In this document: positions 32,434 to 39,623 of the stretch, one piece after another | Numbering within the stretch: the stretch's first letter is position 1 | Layout of the letters: each line of letters begins with the position of its first letter | Assembly (NCBI GenBank): GCA_020161545.1 | Contig: JAIUNT010000010.1 | Span: forward strand, 1 to 39,623 | Direction: 5' to 3' | Origin: Pseudomonadota bacterium | GTDB lineage: Bacteria; Pseudomonadota; Alphaproteobacteria; Caedimonadales; UBA1908 | DNA length: 39,623 bases | The notes under the pieces: generated by a model | Database searches by the model: none | The model's input: only the letters and a program-made list of their open reading frames with translations | What the model was told of the DNA's origin: nothing | Program-made: the position numbers and the translations under genes

Positions 32434-33256
32434 AGTCACAGTATTTACAGCTGATGCCGTCCACAAACGCTGGGTCCTGACGATCGTCGGGACTCAGGGG
32501 ATGGCGGCATCCGTGGCACAGTGTGTACTGGCCAAGAGCAAGGCCGTGGCCCACACTGACACGGTTATCAAACACAAAGCAGTCCCCTTCCCAGGCGCTC
32601 TCTTCGGGTGCCACCTCCTCAAGGTAGCGCAGGATCCCGCCTTTAAGGTGATAGACCTCTTCAAACCCTTGTTCAAGCATGTAGGCCGACGCCTTCTCAC
32701 ACCGGATACCGCCCGTGCATACCATGGCGATTTTCTTTTGGGTTTTGGGGTTCAGATTTTCCTTCACATAATCAGGAAAGGCCCGGAATGTTTCGGTATT
32801 GGGATTAAGGGCGCCTTTAAAGGTGCCGATCTCCACCTCATAGTCGTTACGCACGTCAATGAGGGTGACCTCAGGATCACTCATAAGCGCGTTCCAGTCA
32901 CGTGCACTGACATAGGTTCCAACGCGCTTAGTGGGGTCAATGCCCTCAACGCCCAGGGTCACAATTTCTTCCTTCAGGCGTACTTTTGTACGCAGGAACG
33001 GCTGCTCATCTGCGAATGACTCTTTGTACTCTAAATCACGAAAACGTCCGTCTTTGGCGAGAAAGTCTTTCAGCGCGTCGATACCTTCACGGCTTCCCGC
33101 GACAGTGCCGTTGATGCCTTCGGCGGCAATAAGAAGCGTTCCCTTCACACCATTTTCACGCATCAGTGCTGTGAGTGGGTCGCGCAGGGACGCGAAATCC
33201 GGCAGAGACACAAACTGATAAAGGGCGGCCACAACAATGGGGTGATTTTGCGACAT
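32342..33256 (-). CDS. trhO: tRNA uridine(34) hydroxylase TrhO (rhodanese family)
   Basis: TrhO makes 5-hydroxyuridine at position 34 of certain tRNAs in an oxygen-dependent way. The 304-residue protein has the N-terminal UPF0176 domain ([20 protein letters not shown]), then a rhodanese domain with [14 protein letters not shown] and the active loop [14 protein letters not shown], whose first Cys is catalytic. The C-terminal segment adds a Cys-rich [12 protein letters not shown] and CKYCDSKEG. Length and motifs are complete. The start ATG at 33256 follows AAAGATC. The 3' end overlaps the convergent secreted gene by 92 bp. Confidence 0.95.
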   Translation of the reverse strand: MSQNHPIVVAALYQFVSLPDFASLRDPLTALMRENGVKGTLLIAAEGINGTVAGSREGIDALKDFLAKDGRFRDLEYKESFADEQPFLRTKVRLKEEIVTLGVEGIDPTKRVGTYVSARDWNALMSDPEVTLIDVRNDYEVEIGTFKGALNPNTETFRAFPDYVKENLNPKTQKKIAMVCTGGIRCEKASAYMLEQGFEEVYHLKGGILRYLEEVAPEESAWEGDCFVFDNRVSVGHGLALGQYTLCHGCRHPLSPDDRQDPAFVDGISCKYCDSKEGMNRARASERQKQMTLAKSRGVRHLGR

Positions 33257-33329
33257 GGGACAGATCTTTCGTTATTTGGATGTAAGTTCTTTTTCACTAT
33301 TTACGCTAGTTGCGGGCCATTTTGCAAGA

Positions 33330-33914
33330 TTAATGGGGTCGCCTGAGTGTGGGCAGACCTAAAATCGCCGGGATATTCGGGTCTTTTGCGTGGAAAAATG
33401 TGTATGAAAGGGTGATGGTGTGCACGTCTTTAAGCTTGGGATCCTTTGCAATGGCGGGATCAATGAAGAACTGTACGGGCATGTCAATGACTTGACCTGC
33501 GGGCAGTGTTTGCTCTTCAAAGCAAAAACAGTCGATTTTGTTGAAATACTTCCCCGCTTTTTCCGGCGTCACGTTATAGGTGGCAATACCCACAAAGGAT
33601 TTCTGGGACCGGTTGGTCACCTGATAAAAGGCAAGACCATTTTGGCCTGGAAGCACCTCCATCTCAAGCTGGAGCGGCTTAAATTTCCACGGCAGGTCCC
33701 GGTGGGTGTTGGCCGCAAAACGCACCTTAAAGGGCCGCCCTTCCACAATATGGGTCGCTCCCTGGGCAACGATTTTGGGTGTCCCACCATAGCCCGTTTT
33801 CTGACAGAAAATGCGGTAGAGGGGAACGGAGGCAAAGGCAAGGACCGTCATGGCAAAAAGGAGAATGAGCACAAGGGTTGTGGTCATGCGCCGCGCGCCG
33901 TGTGTGGTCTTCAT
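33330..33914 (-). CDS. ctaG: Cytochrome c oxidase assembly protein CtaG/Cox11
   Basis: Cox11/CtaG delivers copper to the CuB site of subunit I. The 194-residue protein has one N-terminal helix (TTLVLILLFAMTVLAFASVP) followed by LYRIFCQKTGYGG, and a periplasmic domain with the copper-binding Cys pair in KIDCFCFEEQTL (CFCF). FIDPAIAKDP is also conserved. Its ATG overlaps the stop of the tiny upstream ORF by 4 bp (ATGA), so expression is coupled to ctaB and coxA. This end of the operon normally precedes coxC, which here lies elsewhere. Confidence 0.95.
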   Translation of the reverse strand: MKTTHGARRMTTTLVLILLFAMTVLAFASVPLYRIFCQKTGYGGTPKIVAQGATHIVEGRPFKVRFAANTHRDLPWKFKPLQLEMEVLPGQNGLAFYQVTNRSQKSFVGIATYNVTPEKAGKYFNKIDCFCFEEQTLPAGQVIDMPVQFFIDPAIAKDPKLKDVHTITLSYTFFHAKDPNIPAILGLPTLRRPH

Positions 33915-34027
33915 CCCCCCACACGCACAATGGCCAGGCCGTAAAAGAGGATCACGAGACCCGCAAGAACCAGGCCAAGGGCAGTATTGCGGCTGCGCTG
34001 CGCCTGGTCTTTTTGCTCTTTATTCAT
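33911..34027 (-). CDS. Tiny single-helix membrane protein in the cox operon (CoxF-like position)
   Basis: A 38-residue ORF too short for ordinary gene calling. It has a charged Gln/Arg-rich start (MNKEQKDQAQRSRNTA), one transmembrane helix (LGLVLAGLVILFYGLAIV) and the end RVGG. It shares ATGA overlaps with ctaB upstream and ctaG downstream, which is strong evidence for real translation. Many alphaproteobacterial cox operons have a short membrane protein, sometimes called CoxF, at exactly this place. Function is probably in oxidase assembly but is not established. Confidence 0.85.
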   Translation of the reverse strand: MNKEQKDQAQRSRNTALGLVLAGLVILFYGLAIVRVGG

Positions 34028-34950
34028 AGGAAGCGTGCTCCAACATGGTCAATCACCATACTTAAGAACAAAAGAAATAAATAGGCAATGGAGAAAAGAA
34101 AAAGGCGTATGGCAGGCTTCTCTCCCCCAATCCACCACACTTTCGTGGCAAGGAGTAAATAAGCAGCCCCAAGAAGCACTGCGCTGAGCGCGTAAATCAC
34201 TCCAAAGTCCCCCAGATAAACAGGAATGAAGGCGCTTGCAACGAGGAGTATACTGTAAACAATAATGTGGCGCTTTGTGCTGAGCTCGCCGTGGGTCACG
34301 GGCAGCATGGGCACACGGGCGTTCGCGTAATCGCTGGACCGGTAGAGAGCCAGCGCCCAAAAGTGGGACGGTGTCCAGATGAAAATAAGCCACACGAGCA
34401 CAAGTGGCAAAAGAGCGATCTCGCCCGTCACCGCCACCCAACCAATCAGGGGTGGAAAAGCCCCTGCCCCACCGCCAATGACAATGTTTTGGGGTGTGCG
34501 TCTTTTCAAAAATGCCGTGTAGAAAAAGGTATAGTAAACAATAGACAGAGCAAGCAGGCCCGCGGCCAGCATGTTGGTGGCAAGGCCCATGAGGGTCACG
34601 GACGTCACACTTAAGAGAGACGCAAAGGTCAGGGCGTCGTGGGGCGCCACACGTCCTGCTGGGATGGGGCGGCTTCGGGTGCGCTTCATGACAAGGTCAA
34701 TGTCCCGGTCATACCACATGTTGAAGGCGGCAGCCCCACCTGCACCCAGGGTAATGGACAAAATTGCCACAAGCAAAACGAAGGGATGGATGGTGCTGGG
34801 TGCAAGAATTGCCCCCACAAAAGCCGTAAAGACAACAAGTGACAGAACACCTGGCTTCATGAGAAGCCAGAAATCACGCGGTGTTGCAAGGGAGGAGTCC
34901 TGGGAAAAGGACGCCTCACTGGCATAGGCTGGTGTCATAGGCAGGCTCAT
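34024..34950 (-). CDS. ctaB: Protohaem IX farnesyltransferase (haem O synthase)
   Basis: CtaB attaches farnesyl to protohaem to make haem O, the precursor of haem a for this oxidase. The 308-residue polytopic UbiA-superfamily protein shows the first Asp-rich motif NMWYDRDIDLVMKRTRSRP and the second region WTPSHFWALALYRSSDYANA, with about eight hydrophobic segments. The ATG overlaps the coxA stop by one base (TAATG), and its stop overlaps the tiny ORF. The haem A synthase CtaA that would act next is not in the window. Confidence 0.97.
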   Translation of the reverse strand: MSLPMTPAYASEASFSQDSSLATPRDFWLLMKPGVLSLVVFTAFVGAILAPSTIHPFVLLVAILSITLGAGGAAAFNMWYDRDIDLVMKRTRSRPIPAGRVAPHDALTFASLLSVTSVTLMGLATNMLAAGLLALSIVYYTFFYTAFLKRRTPQNIVIGGGAGAFPPLIGWVAVTGEIALLPLVLVWLIFIWTPSHFWALALYRSSDYANARVPMLPVTHGELSTKRHIIVYSILLVASAFIPVYLGDFGVIYALSAVLLGAAYLLLATKVWWIGGEKPAIRLFLFSIAYLFLLFLSMVIDHVGARFL

Positions 34951-36554
34951 TAAGCGATCCTAGGCTGCTCCTCAAAGGTGTGGAAGGGTGGCGGCGATGA
35001 AATGGTCCACTCGAGCGTATCCGCGCCCTCACCCCAAGGATTGTCTGGTGCCTGCTCCTTACGACGGAAAGCGTCATAGATCAGGTATACAAACAAGAGA
35101 CTGGCAAAGCCTGACAAGAACGCACCCATGCTGGCCACATGGTTCCAGCCCGCAAAGGCGTCAGGATAATCCACATACCGGCGTGGCATGCCCGCAAGAC
35201 CCAGAAAGTGCATGGGGAAGAAGGTCAGGTTCACGCCCACAAACATCATCCAGAAATGAATCTTTCCAAGATGCTCGCTGTACATACGCCCGGACATTTT
35301 GGGGAACCAATAGTAAAAGCCCGCAAACATCCCAAAAAGTGCACCCAAGGACAGGGTATAGTGGAAGTGCCCCACGACGTAATAGGTGTCGTGCATGGCA
35401 ATGTCGATGCCGCCATTGGCAAGCACAATGCCAGTGAGTCCCCCAAGGGTGAACACAAACAAGAAGCCAACGGCGTAAAGCATGGGCACACGGAACGTGA
35501 GAGACCCGCCCCACATGGTGGCAATCCAGCTAAAAACCTTAATACCCGTTGGGACCGCGATCACCATGGTGGCCAAGGTGAAGTAGGCGCGCGCATCCAC
35601 ATCAAGCCCCACGGTAAACATATGGTGCGCCCACACAACAAGGCCCACAAATCCAATGCCGATAATGGCAAAAACCATCCCAAGGTATCCAAAAATTGGC
35701 TTGCGTGAGAAGGTGGACAAAACCTGGCTTACGATCCCAAAGGCAGGAAGAACCATAATATACACCTCAGGGTGACCAAAGAACCAAAAGAGGTGCTGGA
35801 AAAGAACGGGATCGCCCCCACCTGCAGGATCAAAGAAAGTCGTGCCGAAGTTACGGTCCGTGAGCAGCATGGTAATGGCACCGGCCAAAACCGGCAGGGT
35901 CAAGACAAGCAAGAACGCCGTCACAAGCATGGTCCAAATGAAGAGGGGCATCTTGAAGAGGGTCATGCCCGGCGCACGCATGTTAAAGATAGTCACAATA
36001 AAATTAATGGCGCCCAAAATGGAGGACACACCCGCCACGTGTAGCGCGAGAATGGCAAAGTCCACGCTGGCATTGGGGTGACCAGCCAGGCCAGACAAAG
36101 GTGGGTAGACGGTCCAACCCGTGCCTGCCCCACCGCCAACCACAAGGGCAAGACTTGCCAGGATAATGGCCGGAATCATCAACCAAAAACTGATGTTATT
36201 AAGTCTTGGAAAAGCCATATCCGGCGCCCCAATCATGAGGGGCACAAACCAGTTTCCAAAGCCGCCAATGAGTGCTGGCATCACTACAAAGAAAACCATG
36301 ATGAGACCATGACCCGTGATGATCACGTTGTAGAGCTGGTGATGATCGGACAAAATTCCCCCACCCGGCGACATAAGGTGGGCACGCATCACCATGGACA
36401 GCCCCCCTCCCACAAAAGCAGCGATAATGGCAAAAATAATATACATGGTGCCAATATCTTTATGGTTTGTGGACAAAACCCACCGACGCCAGCCTGTGGT
36501 CAGGTGATCATGGGCGTGGTCATGTCCGTGGTCTGCAAGGGTTGCGCTTGTCAT
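34950..36554 (-). CDS. coxA: Cytochrome c oxidase subunit I (aa3 type)
   Basis: This is the catalytic haem-copper subunit that reduces oxygen to water and pumps protons. The 534-residue, 12-helix protein has the low-spin haem ligand in [11 protein letters not shown] and the D-channel segment [20 protein letters not shown]. The CuB region [17 protein letters not shown] carries the cross-linked His-Tyr, [13 protein letters not shown] supplies further CuB ligands, and [12 protein letters not shown] carries the distal haem ligands. Conservation of GHPEVYI and of the K-channel Tyr indicates an aa3-type A1 oxidase. It starts 3 bp after coxB and ends in the ctaB start codon. Confidence 0.98.
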   Translation of the reverse strand: MTSATLADHGHDHAHDHLTTGWRRWVLSTNHKDIGTMYIIFAIIAAFVGGGLSMVMRAHLMSPGGGILSDHHQLYNVIITGHGLIMVFFVVMPALIGGFGNWFVPLMIGAPDMAFPRLNNISFWLMIPAIILASLALVVGGGAGTGWTVYPPLSGLAGHPNASVDFAILALHVAGVSSILGAINFIVTIFNMRAPGMTLFKMPLFIWTMLVTAFLLVLTLPVLAGAITMLLTDRNFGTTFFDPAGGGDPVLFQHLFWFFGHPEVYIMVLPAFGIVSQVLSTFSRKPIFGYLGMVFAIIGIGFVGLVVWAHHMFTVGLDVDARAYFTLATMVIAVPTGIKVFSWIATMWGGSLTFRVPMLYAVGFLFVFTLGGLTGIVLANGGIDIAMHDTYYVVGHFHYTLSLGALFGMFAGFYYWFPKMSGRMYSEHLGKIHFWMMFVGVNLTFFPMHFLGLAGMPRRYVDYPDAFAGWNHVASMGAFLSGFASLLFVYLIYDAFRRKEQAPDNPWGEGADTLEWTISSPPPFHTFEEQPRIA

Positions 36555-36557
36555 GGG

Positions 36558-37394
36558 TTATCCTCGTTGAAGGTTAGATGGAAGGGCTGCAAGAATTACA
36601 GAAGCGTCCGGCGTTCCCTCGGTGGACGCAAGTTTTTGTTTGGCCTCTTTGAGCCAAGTTGCATAGGCTTCTTTGGATACAACTTGTACCTTTATGGGCA
36701 TAAAGGCATGCCCCGTGCCACATAGTTCAGAGCACTGACCGTAATAGGTGCCTTCCTTTGTCACGCGCACCCAGCTCTCAGCTATGCGTCCAGGCACCGT
36801 GTCCTGCTTCACACCGAAGGCTGGCACAGCCCAGGAGTGCAAGACGTCATCGGCTGTGAACAGGAGACGCACAGTTGTGTCCACCGGAATAACAACGGGG
36901 TGATCAACTTCCAAAAGACGGTGCTGACCAGGCTGCAAATCTTTTTCTGGAATCATCACGCTATCGAATTCCAGATCATGTCCTTCATAGGCGTAGTGCC
37001 AGTACCACTGGCGCCCGTTAATTTTCAAGGTCATATCTGGATGCACAGCGCGGTCCATAAAATACAAAAGGTGCATGGACGGCCAGCAAATAGCCAGAAG
37101 GATCAATACCGGAATTGCGGTCCAAACGATTTCCAGGGGCGTATTGTGGGACGTTTTGGTGGGAACAGGATTGCGCTCGGCCCGAAACCGTACAAGGGTG
37201 TATCCCAAAAGGGCAAAAACAAAAAGCCCAATGAGCACAATGAGGACCAAAAGAATGTCGTGAAAGCGCACAATTTCTTCCATCACAGGCGTTACCGCTT
37301 CTTGGAAGTGCATTTGCCAGGGGCGAGGCACGTCTGCGCGCAGCTCCCCCACACCTGCGAGTAGCCCCATGAGAAGGGTCAGTGAATACTTCAT
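36558..37394 (-). CDS. coxB: Cytochrome c oxidase subunit II
   Basis: Subunit II accepts electrons from cytochrome c at its CuA centre. The 278-residue protein has a short signal sequence (LTLLMGLLAGVGELRA), two transmembrane helices, the aromatic patch GRQWYWHYAYEG, and the CuA site made of DVLHSWAVPAFGVK (His) and YGQCSELCGTGHAFMPIKV (Cys, Glu, Cys, His, Met). The C-terminus lacks a fused cytochrome c domain. It is the first gene of the coxB-coxA-ctaB-ORF-ctaG operon; its promoter must lie within the roughly 100 bp before the ATG. Confidence 0.98.
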   Translation of the reverse strand: MKYSLTLLMGLLAGVGELRADVPRPWQMHFQEAVTPVMEEIVRFHDILLVLIVLIGLFVFALLGYTLVRFRAERNPVPTKTSHNTPLEIVWTAIPVLILLAICWPSMHLLYFMDRAVHPDMTLKINGRQWYWHYAYEGHDLEFDSVMIPEKDLQPGQHRLLEVDHPVVIPVDTTVRLLFTADDVLHSWAVPAFGVKQDTVPGRIAESWVRVTKEGTYYGQCSELCGTGHAFMPIKVQVVSKEAYATWLKEAKQKLASTEGTPDASVILAALPSNLQRG

Positions 37395-37498
37395 GGGTTT
37401 TTGCCTTTCATTCTTTCTGTCGAGCAGCCTCCTTGGAGACCATTATAGAACCATTTGAAGCCAAGCGCAGCCCACAATCATCAAAAAAATCTAAATTT

Positions 37499-38482
37499 TT
37501 ATGATTTTTCTGCGGGTGCGTTTTTTCTGTGCCACTGGGACCAAGTCGTGATCCCATACCCACCCGGATCCTTTGCGTAAAGATAAAAGGTTTTCAAAAA
37601 CGCAAGGCGCTCTTGGGACATATGCCTTTTCCAGGCCTGGGTGTCATCTTGTGAAATGGTTGTGAGGGGCGATCCTCCAATGAGGTGTTGGCGCTTCACA
37701 ATATCCTCAAAGGATACGTCCTTTGCATTCTTGAGCATGTCATAAAGTGCCAAAAACTGGGTTGTACGCCCTTTTCCTGCCCGGCAGTGAAAGTGGAGCC
37801 TAGTACGCGCAGGCACCTGCGTCACAAAGGTCACAAAAGCGTCGACAACCTCATCGCTTGGCCGGCAACGGTCTTGGGTTGCAAAACGTACATAGCCTAC
37901 GCCGTGGCGTGCCACGAGCGCCTCCTCAGACTCCACAGGACAAAAGCGCGACATGACTTTGGCGCCGGCGCAAATTTGGCCATCATCTTTATCCATAATA
38001 AGGCGCAAGAAAGCCGGATCATCTTGCGCAAGCTCGTCGAGGAATGCTTGTTCGCGCTGCAAGGCAACATGCGGGGAAAATCCTCGATTAATGGCGTTTT
38101 GGGGCGCATAAAGCGACACAGCGTGACCACCGCCAAATCCGTGGGACTCAAGGCGCAAGTCAACAATGCACAAATCCTGGCCTATCACGTTGATAAGATT
38201 ACGCAGAGAGGACTCACTAAACTGGGCACTGGCTGAAAAATTTAATTTTTCAAGCCCCTTACGTGAGGGAACCTTGCATTCTTTGGAGAGCTCCTTACGC
38301 ACAATAGCAGGCACAAAATTATCGCTACTGGTGCGAAACTGGCTTGGCATGAGGTTTGTGTTGTTCTGGGCGTCCACAACCACGAGGGGCTGACCTTTTT
38401 CCGGCACTTGCGTTGTGATCATCGCCGCTTCGCAGCTACCCATGAAACCCACACATCCCATGATCATAAGCCATTTCTTCAT
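37499..38482 (-). CDS. Secreted phytase-like protein tyrosine phosphatase (PTPLP/HopAO1-like)
   Basis: A 327-residue protein with a signal peptide (MKKWLMIMGCVGFMGSCEAA) and the fold of Cys-based PTP-like phytases, which remove phosphate from inositol phosphates or phosphotyrosine. The P-loop FHCRAGKGRTTQF has Cys233 and the invariant Arg, with the general acid Asp204 in TQDRCRPSDE. The upstream IVDLRLESHGFGGGHAVSLY and NAINRGFSP are PTPLP-specific, as is VSFEDIVKRQHLIGGSPL after the P-loop. All catalytic residues are present. Relatives occur in Legionella, Bdellovibrio and Pseudomonas syringae (HopAO1). Strong GGAGGA before the ATG. Export suggests action on host molecules or periplasmic phytate. 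Confidence 0.85.
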   Translation of the reverse strand: MKKWLMIMGCVGFMGSCEAAMITTQVPEKGQPLVVVDAQNNTNLMPSQFRTSSDNFVPAIVRKELSKECKVPSRKGLEKLNFSASAQFSESSLRNLINVIGQDLCIVDLRLESHGFGGGHAVSLYAPQNAINRGFSPHVALQREQAFLDELAQDDPAFLRLIMDKDDGQICAGAKVMSRFCPVESEEALVARHGVGYVRFATQDRCRPSDEVVDAFVTFVTQVPARTRLHFHCRAGKGRTTQFLALYDMLKNAKDVSFEDIVKRQHLIGGSPLTTISQDDTQAWKRHMSQERLAFLKTFYLYAKDPGGYGITTWSQWHRKNAPAEKS

Positions 38483-38620
38483 TCGTCCTCCATCAATAGG
38501 TCAAAGTTATTTCTTCATGCATGAAAACACCCCACGCTCTTTTCAACTTGATTATTGCGCGCCGTCTCATTTAATATCCCACGGATTGTAGACAGACTTT
38601 TCGCTCCCCACAAGGATCTT

Positions 38621-39568
38621 ATGACCAAACCCTCTTCTGACGCACTTGCCATTGCGGCAAAGGCCCTGCAAGCCGGCCGCCTTGTGGCGGTCCCCACGGA
38701 AACGGTTTATGGTTTGGCTGCCAACGCCTATGACGCGCGCGCTGTTGAGGCCATCTTTGCCCTTAAGGGACGTCCATCCTCTAACCCCCTCATCTCCCAC
38801 TTTAAAGACGCAGAGAGTGCTTTTGCCCACGTGGAGCACCATCCCATGGCCGCGCGTCTTGCGGATGTGTTTTGGCCAGGGCCCTTGACCCTGGTCATGA
38901 AAAAGCGTGAGACCTCCGCCCTTTGTTCCCTTGTGAGCGCAGGCCTTCCCCACGTAGCCTTGCGTGTGCCGGCACACTCCATGATGCAAGAGCTTTTGCG
39001 CCTTGTTGATTTTCCCCTTGCCGCCCCCAGCGCCAACCCCTCGGAATGCATTAGCCCCACCAGTGCCCAGCACGTGAGGGACTATTTTGGCCAGAATGAG
39101 GGGCTTTCCCTGATCTTGGACGGCGGCGTGTGCGACAAAGGCCTTGAGTCAACGGTTGTGGGCCTTTTTGAAGATGGCCCTACCCTTTTGCGTCCCGGTG
39201 GTGTAACAAGACAAGCCCTTGAGGGTGTCTTGGGCGTGCCTCTTTTAAGTCTGCCTGAAGACCCCGCGCGCCTTTTAAGTCCCGGGCAAATGCTGCGCCA
39301 CTACGCACCCAAAAATGCCCGCGTGCGCCTGAATGCAACCCACGTTGAGGAAGGTGAGGCGCTCCTGGCCTTTGGCCCCACCCACCTTGTGGGCACCCCC
39401 ACACTCAACTTAAGCGAGGCGAGCGACCTTGAAGAAGCGGCCCATAACCTCTTTGAGATGCTGGGCGCCCTCGACGCATCGGGCGCCGCTTCCATCGCCG
39501 TCATGCCCATCCCAAGTGCAGGTATAGGAGAAGCTATCAACGATAGATTGAAACGTGCAAGTGCTTAA
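38621..39568 (+). CDS. tsaC: L-threonylcarbamoyladenylate synthase, Sua5 (long) type
   Basis: The enzyme makes threonylcarbamoyl-AMP from Thr, bicarbonate and ATP, the donor for t6A37 formation by TsaBDE. The YrdC/Sua5 domain shows VAVPTETVYGLAANAYD, ALKGRPSSNPLI, FWPGPLTLVMKK, VALRVPAHSMMQELL, PLAAPSANPS and STVVGLFEDGPTLLRPGG. A C-terminal Sua5 domain follows, introduced by SPGQMLRHYAPK, giving 315 residues in all. The frame opens at 38555, but the ATG at 38621 with AAGGA 4 nt upstream gives the normal N-terminus. It is divergent from the phosphatase gene. The remaining 55 bp to the window end hold nothing recognisable. Confidence 0.95.
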   Translation: MTKPSSDALAIAAKALQAGRLVAVPTETVYGLAANAYDARAVEAIFALKGRPSSNPLISHFKDAESAFAHVEHHPMAARLADVFWPGPLTLVMKKRETSALCSLVSAGLPHVALRVPAHSMMQELLRLVDFPLAAPSANPSECISPTSAQHVRDYFGQNEGLSLILDGGVCDKGLESTVVGLFEDGPTLLRPGGVTRQALEGVLGVPLLSLPEDPARLLSPGQMLRHYAPKNARVRLNATHVEEGEALLAFGPTHLVGTPTLNLSEASDLEEAAHNLFEMLGALDASGAASIAVMPIPSAGIGEAINDRLKRASA

Positions 39569-39623
39569 AGAAACTGAATATCACAAAACCACTCATGTGT
39601 GTGTCCGGGAGCCGTGCCGCGCG

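Noticed and set aside
1..39623. Search for CRISPR arrays, tRNAs, rRNAs, integrases and insertion sequences
   Set aside because: No regularly spaced repeats, cloverleaf sequences, transposase or integrase motifs were recognised by eye.

Overview
The window looks like part of an alphaproteobacterial chromosome, probably from a host-associated lineage; the Holosporales are a reasonable guess, but order-level placement is inference. The alphaproteobacterial signs are a COQ9 gene, an aa3-type cytochrome oxidase cluster in the order coxB-coxA-ctaB-(tiny ORF)-ctaG, a coxC-SURF1-M16 peptidase cluster, a membrane pyrophosphatase, and a lipid A operon of msbA, DUF374, waaA, lpxK and lpxL. Between these housekeeping blocks lies an unusually large set of Sec-signal or lipoprotein proteins with no recognised bacterial role. 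Some have eukaryote-facing features: a phytase-like tyrosine phosphatase, a lipoprotein choline-kinase-like enzyme, and a disordered protein with an NLS-like basic cluster.

Layout. 1-3.1 kb: COQ9 (cut by the left edge), a secreted GT-B-like protein, a VanX-type D-Ala-D-Ala dipeptidase and tsaB. 3.1-7 kb: a DedA protein, a secreted unknown with a probable 5' frameshift, an orphan ABC_sub_bind protein preceded by a Trp-rich upstream ORF, and a small secreted repeat protein. 7-11.7 kb: yejA, coxC, SURF1 and an M16 peptidase. 11.7-16 kb: a secreted unknown, a homologue of the anti-phage dCTP deaminase family (AvcD/DCD) with a shortened N-terminal region, a strong bidirectional terminator, and hppA. 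16-20.5 kb: the NLS-bearing candidate effector behind a well-formed promoter, then three copies (one intact, one interrupted, one truncated) of a secreted family resembling the D2/FlaE domain of the flagellar hook protein FlgE, then a SIMPL-domain protein. 20.5-24.6 kb: a PAS-repeat membrane protein without a kinase core, and two overlapping helical-repeat reading frames that may be one broken gene. 24.8-32.4 kb: the lipoprotein kinase, the lipid A operon and another secreted unknown. 32.3-39.6 kb: trhO, the coxB-coxA-ctaB-ctaG operon, the secreted phosphatase and a Sua5-type tsaC.

How the genes fit together. coxA, coxB, coxC, ctaB, ctaG and SURF1 make and assemble cytochrome aa3 oxidase, with COQ9 supporting ubiquinone. 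waaA, lpxK, lpxL and msbA complete and export Kdo-lipid A. TsaB, TsaC and TrhO modify tRNA. HppA carries the Lys that marks the K+-independent proton-pumping type. The YejA and ABC_sub_bind binding proteins are orphans here, without their permeases or ATPases.

The most interesting material is the AvcD-like deaminase with its 226-bp upstream gap, the secreted FlgE-D2-like locus, and the exported kinase, phosphatase and NLS protein. No tRNA, rRNA, CRISPR array or insertion sequence was recognised.
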